A stretch of 64,000 nt of DNA from Desulfobacteraceae bacterium (GTDB taxonomy: Bacteria; Desulfobacterota; Desulfobacteria; Desulfobacterales; Desulfobacteraceae), in assembly GCA_016743945.1 (NCBI GenBank), contig JADGFI010000005.1, positions 124,001 to 188,000 of the forward strand. The letters run 5' to 3'. Below, piece after piece: positions 26,605 to 34,988 of this stretch (position 1 is the stretch's first letter; each line of letters starts with the position of its first letter). The notes beneath the pieces were generated by a model. The model saw only the letters and a list, made by a program, of their open reading frames with translations, was not told where the DNA came from and made no database searches. A program made the translations under genes and the position numbers.

Positions 26605-27294
26605 ATGATTAATTTTGAAACTGCGGCACCGGTGAAGTTAAAAGGGTTTGGCAAGGGATTCTGGATTACTCTGGACCCCTCCCATTCTGAAGAGGTCCTG
26701 ATTTCAGAAATTGAAAAACTGCTTAAAAAACTCAAGCATTTGGCCGTGAATGCAGATGTGGTTCTGGATGTGGGGGATGCCAAAGGGCATGAAGACCTTG
26801 TCCAGCGGATTAAACTTTATTTAACGAAACATTTTGAACTGGGTATTGTCTCCACATCTCCCATAAAAAGATCGGTTCCCACAGAAAGAATCCGTCAGCG
26901 GGACCTGTCAAAGGAATGGAATCAACATCGCTCTGATGTCCTGATGCTCAGGGGCCGGGTTCGGTCGGGCCAGAAAATCAATGCTAAAAAACATTTGGTG
27001 ATTACCGGGGATGTGAACCCGGGGGCAGAACTTATTGCTGGGGGGGATGTGATTGTGCTGGGTAAGCTTTCCGGCAAGGTGCATGCAGGGTTTCCAGACA
27101 AGGAAGATGCCATTGTTTTTGCCCTTGGGTTTAACCCAAGTCATGTGAAAATTGGTTCTATCTCAGCCTCGGGTAGTGAAGATGGAGTCGGCAGCAGCCC
27201 GGAATTTGCCTCGGTGGAAAAAAATAAAATTATTGTACGAGACTATATGAAGGCAAGCCCGTTCCGGCGAATGCCCTGGCCGGAAGCCATTTAA
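26605..27294 (+). CDS. minC: Septum site-determining protein MinC
   Basis: This 229-residue inhibitor of FtsZ polymerisation places the division septum at mid-cell. An N-terminal FtsZ-antagonist domain (about 1-100, KLKGFGKGFWITLDPSHSEEVLISEIE) is followed by a linker. The C-terminal beta-helix domain (about 115-225) has the family repeats (LRGRVRSGQKINAKKHLVITGDVNPGAELIAGGDVIVLGKLSGKVHAG). The minCDE order is canonical, with 30 bp to minD. The ribosome site before the ATG is weak. Confidence 0.93.
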   Translation: MINFETAAPVKLKGFGKGFWITLDPSHSEEVLISEIEKLLKKLKHLAVNADVVLDVGDAKGHEDLVQRIKLYLTKHFELGIVSTSPIKRSVPTERIRQRDLSKEWNQHRSDVLMLRGRVRSGQKINAKKHLVITGDVNPGAELIAGGDVIVLGKLSGKVHAGFPDKEDAIVFALGFNPSHVKIGSISASGSEDGVGSSPEFASVEKNKIIVRDYMKASPFRRMPWPEAI

Positions 27295-27324
27295 ACATAA
27301 AAATTTTTAAAATTGAGGTGTGAA

Positions 27325-28125
27325 TTGGAAGGTAAAATCATTGTCGTAACATCGGGAAAAGGAGGGGTTGGTAAGACAACTGCCACTTCTTCCATTGGTG
27401 CTGCCCTTGCCCTTGAAGGAAATCGTGTGGCCATTGTGGATATGGACATTGGCCTGAGAAACCTCGATGTTGTTATGGGCCTGGAAAACCGGATCGTGTT
27501 CAACATTGTGGATGTGGTACTCGGCCGGTGTAAAATAGAGCAGGCAGCCATCCGGGACAGAAGAATTGACAATCTTTTCCTCATCCCCGCGTCCCAGAGT
27601 GATAACAAAGATGTATTGACCACAGCCGGGGTTGAACGGGTGGCAAAAGAGCTGGTCAAACAATTTGACTATGTGATCATGGATTCTCCCGCCGGTATTG
27701 AACGGGGATTTGAAAATTCCATTGTCGGCGCCAGTGAAGCCCTGGTGGTATGTACTCCGGATGTATCTGCTGTCAGGGATGCAGACCGGGTTATCGGGAT
27801 TTTATATTCCCGGTCTCTCACGCCCAAACTTATTGTCAACCGGATTGAGCCGGCCCGGGTGAAAAGAGGGGAGATGCTCAGCCATGAAGATGTGATGGAA
27901 GTGCTTTCCATTGAACTTGCAGGTCTTGTCCCCATGGATGACAAGGTGTTGATTTCTTCCAATACCGGAACGCCGCTGGTGCTCCAGAATGATTCAAAGG
28001 CGGGTCAGGCCTTCAAACGGATTGCTCGTCGTCTCAATGGCGAGGAGGATGTGCCCTTTGAAGTGCCCACCGACAGATCCAGCATGTGGCGCAAACTCAG
28101 CAAAACATTCGGGTTAACACAATAA
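27325..28125 (+). CDS. minD: Septum site-determining ATPase MinD
   Basis: This 266-residue membrane-associated ATPase recruits MinC and oscillates with MinE. It has the deviant Walker A SGKGGVGKTT, switch regions DMDIGLRNLDVVMG and DSPAGIERG, and ends in an amphipathic membrane-targeting helix (SMWRKLSKTFGL). I chose the TTG at 27325. It gives MEGKIIVVTSGKGG, matching the family N-terminus, and lies four bases after GAGGTG. A TTG at 27313 would place that ribosome site inside the gene. Confidence 0.95.
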   Translation: MEGKIIVVTSGKGGVGKTTATSSIGAALALEGNRVAIVDMDIGLRNLDVVMGLENRIVFNIVDVVLGRCKIEQAAIRDRRIDNLFLIPASQSDNKDVLTTAGVERVAKELVKQFDYVIMDSPAGIERGFENSIVGASEALVVCTPDVSAVRDADRVIGILYSRSLTPKLIVNRIEPARVKRGEMLSHEDVMEVLSIELAGLVPMDDKVLISSNTGTPLVLQNDSKAGQAFKRIARRLNGEEDVPFEVPTDRSSMWRKLSKTFGLTQ

Positions 28126-28132
28126 GGAGAAG

Positions 28133-28405
28133 TTGATGCTATCAGGATTATTAAAACGCTTTACCGGGCAGAATAAGAAAAGCAAAGATGAAGCCAAAAA
28201 AAGGCTTCAATTCTCTTTGATTTATGACAAACTCGAAGTCAATGACACCACCTTGATTGATCTTCAAAACGATATTGTGGATGTGATTTCAAAATATTTT
28301 GAGATTGACAAGGATTCTTTGGAACTAAAGGTTAAACGGGACGATAATGTTTCCGCCTTGGTCTTTAACACCCCCATCCTTCATGTGAGAAGAAAGCGGG
28401 CATAA
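28133..28405 (+). CDS. minE: Cell division topological specificity factor MinE
   Basis: This 90-residue protein stimulates MinD ATPase and restricts MinCD to the poles. The first segment is a membrane-binding and anti-MinCD helix (LLKRFTGQNKKSKDEAKKRLQFSLIYDK). The C-terminal topological domain follows (LQNDIVDVISKYFEIDKDSLELKVKRDDNVSALVFNTPI). It begins 7 bp after minD with AAGGAG upstream and ends the operon before a strong bidirectional terminator. Confidence 0.94.
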   Translation: MMLSGLLKRFTGQNKKSKDEAKKRLQFSLIYDKLEVNDTTLIDLQNDIVDVISKYFEIDKDSLELKVKRDDNVSALVFNTPILHVRRKRA

Positions 28406-28446
28406 CTGCCCTGTAAATATCTTAAAAAATTAGCAATTTTTAAACA

Positions 28447-28484
28447 AAAAAAGTCCGGTCTTTATTCAAGACCGGACTTTTTTT
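28447..28484. terminator. Bidirectional terminator between minE and aspS
   Basis: AAGTCCGGTCTT (28451-28462) pairs perfectly with AAGACCGGACTT (28468-28479), loop TATTC. An A-run lies on the left and a T-run on the right, so both convergent transcripts can end here. Confidence 0.92.
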
Positions 28485-28511
28485 GTTCTGGTATGGTTTT
28501 AAATTTTTGGT

Positions 28512-30299
28512 CTATTCTTCAATCTTGGTCACCTTGATGGCCAGTTCCTGGAGCTGGGCCGGTGCCGCCGTGGAAGGCGCTTCTGTCAATAGACAGGTGG
28601 CTTTCTGGGTTTTGGGAAATGCAATGACGTTTCGGATGGAATCTTCCTTGCACAGGATCATCATCAGCCGGTCCAAGCCAAAGGCGATTCCGCCGTGGGG
28701 GGGAGCACCCGATGCCAGGGCTTCCAGAAGGAATCCAAATTTTTCCTTGGCTTCTTTTTCATCAATGCCCAGACACCCCAACACTCGCGCCTGGAGATCT
28801 GTGTCATGGATACGGATACTGCCGCCGCCGATTTCAATCCCGTTGAGCACCAGGTCATAGGCCCGGGATTTGATCTCAAGGGGGGCGGTGGAAAGTTTGT
28901 CGATATCGGTTTCAAGGGGGGCGGTAAAGGGATGATGGAGGGACTGGTACCTTTTTTCTGTTTCATCGTAATCAAACAGGGGAAACTCGGTTACCCAGGT
29001 AAACTCAAAAACATCATCACAGATCAGTTCCAGGCGTCGTCCCAATTCATTTCTCAACTGGCCCAGGGCTTCATTGGTGATTTTGGGCTGATCCGCCACA
29101 AAAAAGACAATATCCCCGACCGCCAAGTCCAGGCGCTGGGCCAGGGCATTTTTTTCAGCGTCTGTGAAAAATTTGGCAATGGGGGACTGCCATTGGTCTT
29201 CCTTTATTTTGATCCAGGCAAGTCCTTTGGCTCTGTATACGGAAACAAATTCGGTGAGTTCATCAATCTGTTTTCGACTGAAACTTGCACATCCCTTGGC
29301 GTTGATGGCTTTGACAAGCCCGCCCTTTTTTACCACATCGGCAAACACCTTAAACCCGGTATCCTTCACAAGGTCCGATACATTGCACAGCTCCAGGTCG
29401 AACCTTAGGTCAGGCCGGTCCAGACCAAATCGGTCAATGGCCTCGTCATAGGTGATCTGGGGGAAGGTTGGTGCAAGCTCCACTCCCACAACATCCTTAA
29501 AGATCCTTTGAATCAGTCCTTCGGCAATTTTCATGATTTCGTGTTCATTGACAAAGGATAGTTCCATGTCAATCTGAGTGAATTCCGGCTGGCGGTCTGC
29601 CCGCAGATCTTCATCCCTGAAACATTTGACAATCTGGTAGTATCGATCAAATCCTGCCACCATGAGCAGTTGCTTAAAAAGCTGGGGAGACTGGGGCAGG
29701 GCATAAAATTGTCCCTGGTTCACCCGGGAGGGGACCAGGTAATCCCTGGCACCTTCCGGGGTGCTCTTGGTCAGGACGGGGGTCTCAATATCAATGAAGC
29801 CCTTGTTGTCCAGATAGTTTCTGATGGCCATGGTGGCCTTGTGCCGATCCAGAATATTTTTTTTGAGCCGGGGACGTCTCAAGTCCAGATACCGGTATTG
29901 GAGGCGGATAATTTCGGAGGCATCCACCCGTTCATCAATCTGGAAGGCCGGGGTTTTGGCCCTGGAAAAAATTTTTAATTCTTCCACAAGGATTTCAATG
30001 GCACCGGTTTCCATATGGGGGTTGCGCATGTCTCCCGGCCGTGGTGATACTTTTCCTTTGATACCCAGGACATACTCGTTCCTTATTTCCTGGGCTTTTT
30101 CATGGACGCTTTGGCAAATAACCGGGTTGAATACGATCTGGGTAATGCCCTCCTTGTCCCGCAAATCAACAAAAACAACCCCGCCATGGTCACGGCGGTG
30201 CTGTACCCAGCCCATTAATACAACTTGCCTATCGATATCTGTATCCCTTAACTGGGAACAGGTATGTGTCCTTTTCATATTTCCAAGTAAATCTGTCAC
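28512..30299 (-). CDS. aspS: Aspartyl-tRNA synthetase, bacterial type
   Basis: This 595-residue class II synthetase has the full bacterial architecture. The N-terminal OB anticodon domain (MGWVQHRRDHGGVVFVDLRDKEGITQIVF) is followed by catalytic motif 2 (QIVKCFRDEDLRADRQPEFTQIDMELSF), the bacterial GAD insertion (about 290-420) and motif 3 near the C-terminus (GGIAFGLDRLMMIL). Whether it also charges tRNA-Asn cannot be told here. hisS lies 30 bp upstream on the same strand, and the two probably share a promoter. Confidence 0.97.
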   Translation of the reverse strand: MTDLLGNMKRTHTCSQLRDTDIDRQVVLMGWVQHRRDHGGVVFVDLRDKEGITQIVFNPVICQSVHEKAQEIRNEYVLGIKGKVSPRPGDMRNPHMETGAIEILVEELKIFSRAKTPAFQIDERVDASEIIRLQYRYLDLRRPRLKKNILDRHKATMAIRNYLDNKGFIDIETPVLTKSTPEGARDYLVPSRVNQGQFYALPQSPQLFKQLLMVAGFDRYYQIVKCFRDEDLRADRQPEFTQIDMELSFVNEHEIMKIAEGLIQRIFKDVVGVELAPTFPQITYDEAIDRFGLDRPDLRFDLELCNVSDLVKDTGFKVFADVVKKGGLVKAINAKGCASFSRKQIDELTEFVSVYRAKGLAWIKIKEDQWQSPIAKFFTDAEKNALAQRLDLAVGDIVFFVADQPKITNEALGQLRNELGRRLELICDDVFEFTWVTEFPLFDYDETEKRYQSLHHPFTAPLETDIDKLSTAPLEIKSRAYDLVLNGIEIGGGSIRIHDTDLQARVLGCLGIDEKEAKEKFGFLLEALASGAPPHGGIAFGLDRLMMILCKEDSIRNVIAFPKTQKATCLLTEAPSTAAPAQLQELAIKVTKIEE

Positions 30300-30329
30300 G
30301 TTTTTTCCTTAATCTGGTTATTTTTATAA

Positions 30330-31586
30330 TTATGATTTTAAAATTTTTAGCAGTTCGGGTACCAGGGTGTCAATGGAGAGAGATGTCTGGTTTTTGGTCT
30401 CCATATTTCTCAGTATCAGCTGGTTTTTCTTCAATTCATTTTCTCCTGCAATGAGCACATGGGCGGCATTGAGTTTGTCTGCCCGTTTCATAAGGCTTTT
30501 TAAGCTTTTTTCCCTAAAATCCACCTCGGTTCGAATCCCTCGTTGGTTCAATTGGCAGGACCAGTGATAGGCCTGTTCCCGGGCGGCATCGCCCAGAGCA
30601 ATAATGAACAGGTCCAGGGGGGGAGGGGGGGACGCAATTTCAAGTTGCTCCATGACTTCCACAAGGCGGTCAAATCCGATGGCAAACCCAATGGCAGGGG
30701 TAGCAGGGCCTCCCAGTTCTTTGACCAGTCCGTCATATCTTCCGCCACCGGCCACGGCACTTTGGGCCCCCAAGGTGGTGGTCTTGATTTCCCAGGCTGT
30801 CCGGGTATAATAATCAAGTCCCCGGACAAGGGATTTGTCCACCATAAACTCAACCCCTTGTTTTTTCAGGGTTGTTCGCACAATGGCAAAATGATCATCA
30901 CAGGCAGGACACAGGTGGTCAATGGTGGCAGGCGCTCCTTGAAGTGCTCGTTGGCAGGTTTCTACCTTGCAGTCAAGAATTCGCAGGGGGTTTTTTTGAA
31001 TTCTCCGGGTGCAATTTTCGCACAGGGCCTCTTTTTTTTCCCCCAGAAAATCCAGCAATGCCCGTTGAAAAGAAGGCCGGCACTCGGGACATCCCAGGCT
31101 GTTGACATGGGCGGTGAGGCCAGTGAGCCCCAGGCGCTTGAACAATTCATTGAGTAAAAAAATCAGTTCAGCATCTATATAGGCGGATTCAACGCCGAAC
31201 ACCTCGGCATCAATCTGGTAGAACTGACGATACCTTCCCTTTTGGGGTCTTTCCCGCCTGAACATGGGGCCGGTCATATAAAACTTTCTCAAAGGATCCG
31301 TGGCATACATTTTGTGCTGGATATAAGATCTGCAAATAGATGCTGTGGCCTCGGGCCTCAGGGTCAGGTGCCCCCCTTTTCTGTCGGCAAAGGTGTACAT
31401 CTCTTTTTCAACGATGTCGGTGGTCTCTCCGATGCTCCTGGCAAACAGGTCCGTTTTCTCCAGGACAGGGATCCTGATCTCCTTGAATCCAAATGATTCA
31501 AACAGGGCAAATGCCTCTCGTTCAACTTTCTGCCACAGGGAGATGTGCTCGGGCAGTATATCTCTAAACCCTCGTATGGTCTGCAT
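30330..31586 (-). CDS. hisS: Histidyl-tRNA synthetase
   Basis: This 418-residue class II synthetase starts QTIRGFRDILPEH. It has motif 1/2 elements (TLRPEATASICRSYIQHKM and GPMFRRERPQKGRYRQFYQID), the histidine-binding LVRGLDYYTRTAWEI and the glycine-rich GGGRYDGLVKELGG. A C-terminal anticodon-binding domain ends the protein. Length is standard. It is upstream of aspS, an arrangement common in bacteria. Confidence 0.97.
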   Translation of the reverse strand: MQTIRGFRDILPEHISLWQKVEREAFALFESFGFKEIRIPVLEKTDLFARSIGETTDIVEKEMYTFADRKGGHLTLRPEATASICRSYIQHKMYATDPLRKFYMTGPMFRRERPQKGRYRQFYQIDAEVFGVESAYIDAELIFLLNELFKRLGLTGLTAHVNSLGCPECRPSFQRALLDFLGEKKEALCENCTRRIQKNPLRILDCKVETCQRALQGAPATIDHLCPACDDHFAIVRTTLKKQGVEFMVDKSLVRGLDYYTRTAWEIKTTTLGAQSAVAGGGRYDGLVKELGGPATPAIGFAIGFDRLVEVMEQLEIASPPPPLDLFIIALGDAAREQAYHWSCQLNQRGIRTEVDFREKSLKSLMKRADKLNAAHVLIAGENELKKNQLILRNMETKNQTSLSIDTLVPELLKILKS

Positions 31587-31638
31587 TGTCGTTATCTTTA
31601 TCTTTTAAAATTATCACCAAAAATGAATACAAACGTTA

Positions 31639-31668
31639 TATATAGATTAAAATCAACGTGTTAGTCAA
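31639..31668 (-). promoter_or_regulatory. Probable promoter for hisS-aspS
   Basis: On the minus strand TTGACT (31668 down to 31663) and TATATA (31644 down to 31639) are 18 bp apart, about 50 bp before the hisS start. Confidence 0.55.
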
Positions 31669-31799
31669 TATATAATCCAACCCTTTCTATAATAAACCGG
31701 AAAGTGAATAAAAAACGGTGAAAGTAAGTATTTAATTTTTTTGTTTTTAGTAATATGGTGTGAAAAAATGGTATAACCCTAAATTGATAGGTGGTATCC

Positions 31800-33521
31800 A
31801 TGGGTGACAAACCCAGCTATGAACAACTGGAACAATATGTCAAGCGGTTGGAACATACTGTTTTTAAGAAAATTCGGGCAGAAGCGGTCAACAAAGCTTT
31901 GTTTCATATTGCCAGTGCTCAAAATACCAGCGAGACCCTTCAGGAATTTTATCGCTCCATCCATCGACACCTGTCGGCACTCCTGGACATGACCAATTTT
32001 TATATTGCCATTTATTACAAAAAGAAAAATGCAATGCGATTCGTCTACCGGGTGGATGAAAAGGATGAATCTGTTCCCCGATGGATACACGGGTTTAAGG
32101 AAAATTCTTCCCTGACCGGAGATGTGGTTCTGGGAAAAAAGTCCCTTTTACTGGATGAAAAGACGTTGGGGAAACGATTTGCCCAGGGCCGGGTAAGAGG
32201 AAGCCTTCCCAAGGTCTGGCTGGGGGTGCCCCTGATGCTTCAACAAAAGGTGTTGGGGGTTATGGCGGTTCAAAGTTATTCAAATTCCAACCAATTCACC
32301 CGGGCCGATATGGAAATTCTAAGCTTTGTTTCCGAACAGATTGCCATATCCATCGAAAGAAAACGATCGGAAAATGAGTTGAAGCAGGCCCGGAAAAACC
32401 TGATCCGGTCTGAAAAAATGGAAGCCATCGGCACCCTGGCCAGCGGCATTGCCCATGATTTTAATAATACCTTGTCCATCACTCTGGGAAATATCAACCT
32501 GGCCCAGATGATGGCATCCCCTGATCAGATATTAGAATATCTGGCCGATGCAGAGGCGTCGGTTCTCCAGGCAAAAGAATTGGCTGCAAAGTTTATCGTT
32601 TTTTCCAAGGGCGGGATCCGCATTAAATCGCACATTGATACCAGCGGGTTTTTAAAGGAGATCCTGGCATCCCTCGCCCAAACAGAGGGTATTGAATACC
32701 AGCTGACCATTGATGACCTTCCCCCGGTGATGGAAGCCGACGCAAAACAGCTCAAAGAGGCTGTAAAGCATATTGTTGTTAATGCGGCAGAAGCCATGGA
32801 CATGAAAAAACGAGTAAAGGTTTTTGCCGGGGTTCACCCTGAAAAGCCAGGCATGGTATCGATCTGTGTCCAGGACCAGGGCCGGGGCATAGAAGCGCAG
32901 AATATCGAAAAAGTATTTGAACCCTATTATTCGTCTAAACCCATGGGGAAAAACAAGGGAATAGGTCTTGGCATGTCCATTGCCTGGTCCATTGTGAAAA
33001 ACCACCAGGGAAGTATTCTGATTGACTCTACCCCTGGCAGGGGAACCCGGGTGGACATCATAATACCGGTATTTCAAAAAGTGCCTTCCCGGGAAAAAAT
33101 CAGAGTTCCACCGCCTGAAAGCCAGATTGTCCGGCCCGGGGTTAAAGAGAGTCCTCTGGTATTGTTCATGGATGATGACCCCATGATCCGGCATATCACA
33201 AAAAAAATACTCGTCCGGTTGGGGTATACACCCGTTCTTGCACAAAATGGTGAAGAGGCCGTGGAAAAATACAAGTCACTGTTTTTGTCCGGAAAGAAAA
33301 TTGCGGTGGTCATTTTAGATCTGGAGGTCAAACAGGGAATGGGCGGCATTGAAACAATGGCACTATTGATGGCCCTGAATCCTGAAACAAAGGCCATTGT
33401 TGCTTCCGGATATTCCAAAGATTTGGCCATGGAAAATTGCAACGCCTTCGGCTTTGCCGATTCCCTGGCAAAGCCGTTTACCGTGCAAAATCTAAAAGAG
33501 GCCCTGGAAAAACTTTTATAG
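31800..33521 (+). CDS. GAF-domain hybrid histidine kinase
   Basis: This 573-residue cytoplasmic sensor begins with a short coiled coil (KPSYEQLEQYVKRLEH), followed by a GAF domain (about 35-190), the dimerisation/His domain (His219 in GTLASGIAHDFNNTL), an ATPase domain (N box VVNAAEAMD, G1 DQGRGI, G2 GIGLGMSIAWSIV) and a receiver domain (FMDDDPMIR; phosphoacceptor in VVILDLEV). The GAF module may bind a small molecule. I start it at the ATG at 31800, just after AGGTGG, rather than the GTG nine bases upstream. There is no cognate regulator next to it; hisD converges from downstream. Confidence 0.9.
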   Translation: MGDKPSYEQLEQYVKRLEHTVFKKIRAEAVNKALFHIASAQNTSETLQEFYRSIHRHLSALLDMTNFYIAIYYKKKNAMRFVYRVDEKDESVPRWIHGFKENSSLTGDVVLGKKSLLLDEKTLGKRFAQGRVRGSLPKVWLGVPLMLQQKVLGVMAVQSYSNSNQFTRADMEILSFVSEQIAISIERKRSENELKQARKNLIRSEKMEAIGTLASGIAHDFNNTLSITLGNINLAQMMASPDQILEYLADAEASVLQAKELAAKFIVFSKGGIRIKSHIDTSGFLKEILASLAQTEGIEYQLTIDDLPPVMEADAKQLKEAVKHIVVNAAEAMDMKKRVKVFAGVHPEKPGMVSICVQDQGRGIEAQNIEKVFEPYYSSKPMGKNKGIGLGMSIAWSIVKNHQGSILIDSTPGRGTRVDIIIPVFQKVPSREKIRVPPPESQIVRPGVKESPLVLFMDDDPMIRHITKKILVRLGYTPVLAQNGEEAVEKYKSLFLSGKKIAVVILDLEVKQGMGGIETMALLMALNPETKAIVASGYSKDLAMENCNAFGFADSLAKPFTVQNLKEALEKLL

Positions 33522-33555
33522 GATTACCAGGGTTCCGAGGTCTCTGACTCATTTC

Positions 33556-34851
33556 CTATTGCCTGATTTTTACGGAGTTGGCATGGGCATCCAGCCCTTC
33601 GGTCATGGCCAGGCGGATCACGTCATCGGCCTCCTTGTGAAAGGCTTCTTTTGAATAGTGGATCAGGCTGGTTTTTTTGGTGAAGTGCTCCACACTCAAT
33701 GCCGATGAAAACCTTGCCGTTCCGGCCGTGGGCAGCACATGGTTGGGTCCTGCAATATAATCTCCCATGGGCTCCGGGGTATAGGACCCGATAAAAAGGG
33801 CGCCGGCATTGCGGATTTGGTCAATATAGTCAAAGGGCTCTCGGACAATGAGTTCCAAATGTTCCGGGGCCAGGCGGTTGGAAAGATTAATGCCGGTTTT
33901 AATGTCCGGCACCAGCATGATGGCCCCGAAATTTTCAATGGAAACCCTGGCAATATTCTGCCGGGATAGATTGACCAGTTGTCGTTCAAGGGCCAGAACG
34001 GTTTTTTGGGCCAGTTCTTGGGAATCGGTGACAAGGATGGCCGAGGCCATGACATCGTGTTCAGCCTGGGAGAGCAGGTCCGCTGCAATAAAATTCGGGT
34101 TGGCATCCTTGTCTGCAATGATTAAAATTTCGCTGGGGCCTGCGATCATGTCAATTCCCACGGTTCCAGAGACGATCTTCTTGGCCAGGGTTACATAGAT
34201 ATTTCCCGGTCCCACAATCACATCCACCCGGGGGACCTGTTGTGTCCCATGGGCCAGAGCGGCAATGGCCCAGGCACTTCCGGCCTTGAATACAGAAGAG
34301 ATCCCTACTCGTTGGGCTGCAGCAAGGATATGGGGGTTAATCCGACCGTTTTCCATGGGCGGGGTCATGAGCGTTATGGATTCAACTCCTGCCACTTTTG
34401 CAGGAATTCCCCCCATGAGTACCGAGGAGACCAGGGGGGTTTTGCCACCCTGGGCACCGGGAACATAGACCCCGGCAGCTTCCACGGGTTTAACCAGCTG
34501 GCCCACCATCACTCCGTTTCTGGGGGTGTCGATCCAGGATTTTTCTTTTTGCTTTAGATGAAACTTTGTGACCTGGTTTACAGACCGGTCCAGGCTTTTT
34601 AAGAAGGTTGGATCAATGGAATCCATGGCCTGGTCAAATTCTTTTGCCGTTACTTTCAGGGAATCCAGGGTGACCTCTTTTGAATCAAATCGGTTGGTAT
34701 ATTCCACCAGGGCCTGGTCACCCCTTTTTTTTACATCATCGATGTAACCTTGGACATTCGCATAATCAGAAGGGGAAAATCCCAACCCCCTTTCAATGGT
34801 CTCTTTGACTCTTTTTTCTGCCGGGTCTGAAGGATATTGAAATATTTTCAT
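33556..34851 (-). CDS. hisD: Histidinol dehydrogenase
   Basis: This 431-residue zinc enzyme performs the last two oxidations of histidine biosynthesis. Family motifs include YVPGAQGGKTPLVSSVLMGGIPAKVAGV, VDVIVGPGNIYVTLAKK, GIDMIAGPSEILIIAD, the metal-ligand region DLLSQAEHD, and the C-terminal PTAGTARFSSALSVEHF. Length is standard. No other his gene adjoins it, so histidine genes are scattered in this genome. It converges with the GAF kinase with only 34 bp between and no terminator visible. Confidence 0.97.
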   Translation of the reverse strand: MKIFQYPSDPAEKRVKETIERGLGFSPSDYANVQGYIDDVKKRGDQALVEYTNRFDSKEVTLDSLKVTAKEFDQAMDSIDPTFLKSLDRSVNQVTKFHLKQKEKSWIDTPRNGVMVGQLVKPVEAAGVYVPGAQGGKTPLVSSVLMGGIPAKVAGVESITLMTPPMENGRINPHILAAAQRVGISSVFKAGSAWAIAALAHGTQQVPRVDVIVGPGNIYVTLAKKIVSGTVGIDMIAGPSEILIIADKDANPNFIAADLLSQAEHDVMASAILVTDSQELAQKTVLALERQLVNLSRQNIARVSIENFGAIMLVPDIKTGINLSNRLAPEHLELIVREPFDYIDQIRNAGALFIGSYTPEPMGDYIAGPNHVLPTAGTARFSSALSVEHFTKKTSLIHYSKEAFHKEADDVIRLAMTEGLDAHANSVKIRQ

Positions 34852-34988
34852 GGTATTTCTTCTTTTTGGTCTAGTGTGTTATTATAATTAGGGTGATGTA
34901 TTTATAGTATCATTTAGGGTTGCTCAAAAACAGCAACGCCCTATTTTTATATCAGAAGAAACCGGGGAAGGACAATTAGAATCTGAAA

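Noticed and set aside
30525..30545. tRNA T-arm-like string GGTTCGAATCCC on the plus strand
   Set aside because: It lies inside hisS on the opposite strand, with no acceptor, D or anticodon arms around it; chance similarity.
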